Shown piece by piece: positions 6,392 to 6,571 of a stretch of DNA of 6,571 nt. The notes below the pieces were generated by a model. It ran no database searches. It had not been told where the DNA came from and worked only from the letters and a program-made list of their open reading frames with translations. The DNA comes from CAWKZT01 sp963854565. GTDB lineage: Bacteria; Actinomycetota; Acidimicrobiia; Acidimicrobiales; JAHEJN01. Every line of letters begins with the position of its first letter. Position 1 is the stretch's first letter. The position numbers were made by a program, and so were the translations under genes. Where the stretch lies: assembly GCA_963854565.1 (NCBI GenBank), contig CAWKZT010000102.1:1-6571 (forward strand), in the 5' to 3' direction.

Positions 6392-6440
6392 ATAGAGTCA
6401 TAGAGCCCTAGAGCCCTAGAGCCCTAGAGCCCTAGAGCCC
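6336..6440 (+). repeat. Tandem array of an 8-bp TAGAGCCC unit overlapping the gene end
   Basis: Five perfect TAGAGCCC units run from 6401 to 6440. Degenerate units precede them at 6338, 6346, 6353, 6361, 6370, 6378, 6385 and 6393, with lengths of 7 to 9 bases and endings such as CAA, TCT, CCA and TCA. The most regular part (6385-6440) keeps exact 8-base phase. The array starts inside the sulfotransferase-like gene and provides its stop codon. The pattern is that of a minisatellite-like variable-number repeat grown by slippage, with older diverged copies on the left. No protein or RNA function is evident. Confidence 0.9.
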
Positions 6441-6442
6441 GC

Positions 6443-6463
6443 GGGAGCGGGAGAGGGAGCGGG
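6443..6463 (+). other. Perfect four-tract G-quadruplex motif (period 6)
   Basis: GGG tracts occur at 6443-6445, 6449-6451, 6455-6457 and 6461-6463, separated by AGC, AGA and AGC. Four equal three-base tracts with three loops of exactly three bases match the canonical intramolecular G-quadruplex pattern. The motif is on the coding strand of the operon, 80 bases after the last stop, so it would also be present in a read-through transcript. It is at the same time a short GGGAGC/GGGAGA hexamer repeat. Folding is inferred, not shown. Confidence 0.75.
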
Positions 6464-6488
6464 CAAAAGCCGTGGCCCAGCGCGAAAA

Positions 6489-6553
6489 CAATTCCCAACT
6501 GGTAGGCGCGGGTAGGGGTGGGGGTGTCTGTTGGGCCTACCAGTTGGGAATTG
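6489..6553 (+). repeat. Perfect 19-bp inverted repeat with G-rich loop
   Basis: The left arm at 6489-6507 (CAATTCCCAACTGGTAGGC) is exactly complementary to the right arm at 6535-6553, with 27 intervening bases. The left arm is preceded by AAAA at 6485-6488, so read on the minus strand the hairpin is followed by TTTT. It could thus terminate a convergent gene beyond the window. On the plus strand the stem is followed by ACGCGTACTGG, with no T tract, which argues against a standard intrinsic terminator for the liv operon. A REP-like or MITE-like dispersed palindrome is the alternative. Confidence 0.85.
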
Positions 6554-6571
6554 ACGCGTACTGGTAGGCGC
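6498..6571 (+). repeat. Direct repeat of ACTGGTAGGCGC reaching the window edge
   Basis: The 12-base sequence ACTGGTAGGCGC occurs at 6498-6509, inside and just beyond the left arm of the inverted repeat. It occurs again at 6560-6571, the last bases of the window. With the inverted copy in the right arm, the core is present three times in 74 bases. The second direct copy is cut by the window end, so the repeat family probably continues. Confidence 0.75.
6510..6535 (+). other. Second G-quadruplex candidate, in the loop of the inverted repeat
   Basis: G tracts lie at 6510-6512 (3), 6515-6518 (4), 6520-6524 (5) and 6533-6535 (3), separated by TA, T and an 8-base TGTCTGTT. The last loop is slightly longer than the usual limit of 7 bases. 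All of it except the final G falls in the loop of the 19-bp inverted repeat. Confidence 0.55.

Noticed and set aside
6336..6571. CRISPR array
   Set aside because: The repeats are 8-base tandem units or a 24-base duplicate without unique spacers of constant length, and no cas gene is present.

Overview
The window holds one co-directional (+ strand) operon: a complete branched-chain/hydrophobic amino-acid ABC transporter of the Liv (HAAT) type, followed by two accessory enzymes. A 208-base gene-free tail follows, unusually dense in repeats and G-rich structure. Moderately high G+C, TTG and GTG starts, ATGA stop/start overlaps and the style of the Liv proteins suggest an actinobacterium, perhaps an Acidimicrobiia-like lineage. 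That placement is inference from recalled family resemblance, with no ribosomal or marker gene to confirm it.

Layout. 2-127: last 41 codons of a secreted substrate-binding protein. 150-185: strong hairpin between the binding-protein gene and the permease genes, a probable terminator/attenuator. 234-4721: livH, livM, livG and livF, each overlapping the next by 4 bases. 4726-5643: fold-type IV PLP aminotransferase. 5650-6363: small sulfotransferase-like P-loop protein, 6 bases after the aminotransferase stop. 6336-6440: tandem array of an 8-bp TAGAGCCC unit that runs into the 3' end of the last gene and supplies its final codons and stop. 6443-6463: perfectly spaced four-tract G-quadruplex motif. 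6489-6553: perfect 19-bp inverted repeat whose loop is a second G-rich quadruplex candidate. Part of the inverted-repeat arm recurs at the window edge.

How the genes work together. The binding protein would capture an amino-acid-like solute outside the cell. LivH and LivM form the membrane channel and LivG and LivF hydrolyse ATP to drive import. The aminotransferase would act on the imported amino acid or on its 2-oxo acid. The sulfotransferase-like protein is a probable partner of the aminotransferase: the two are adjacent here, and plants, as I recall, carry a fused aminotransferase/P-loop protein of about their combined length. The aminotransferase lacks the usual glutamate that contacts the PLP ring nitrogen, and LivG and LivF have non-consensus ATPase motifs. 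The substrate may therefore not be a simple branched-chain amino acid.

The most unusual non-coding feature is the 3' tail. By eye, CTAG is absent from the first 6336 bases but occurs nine times in about 100 bases of the array. All other open frames I examined are shadows of the genes listed.
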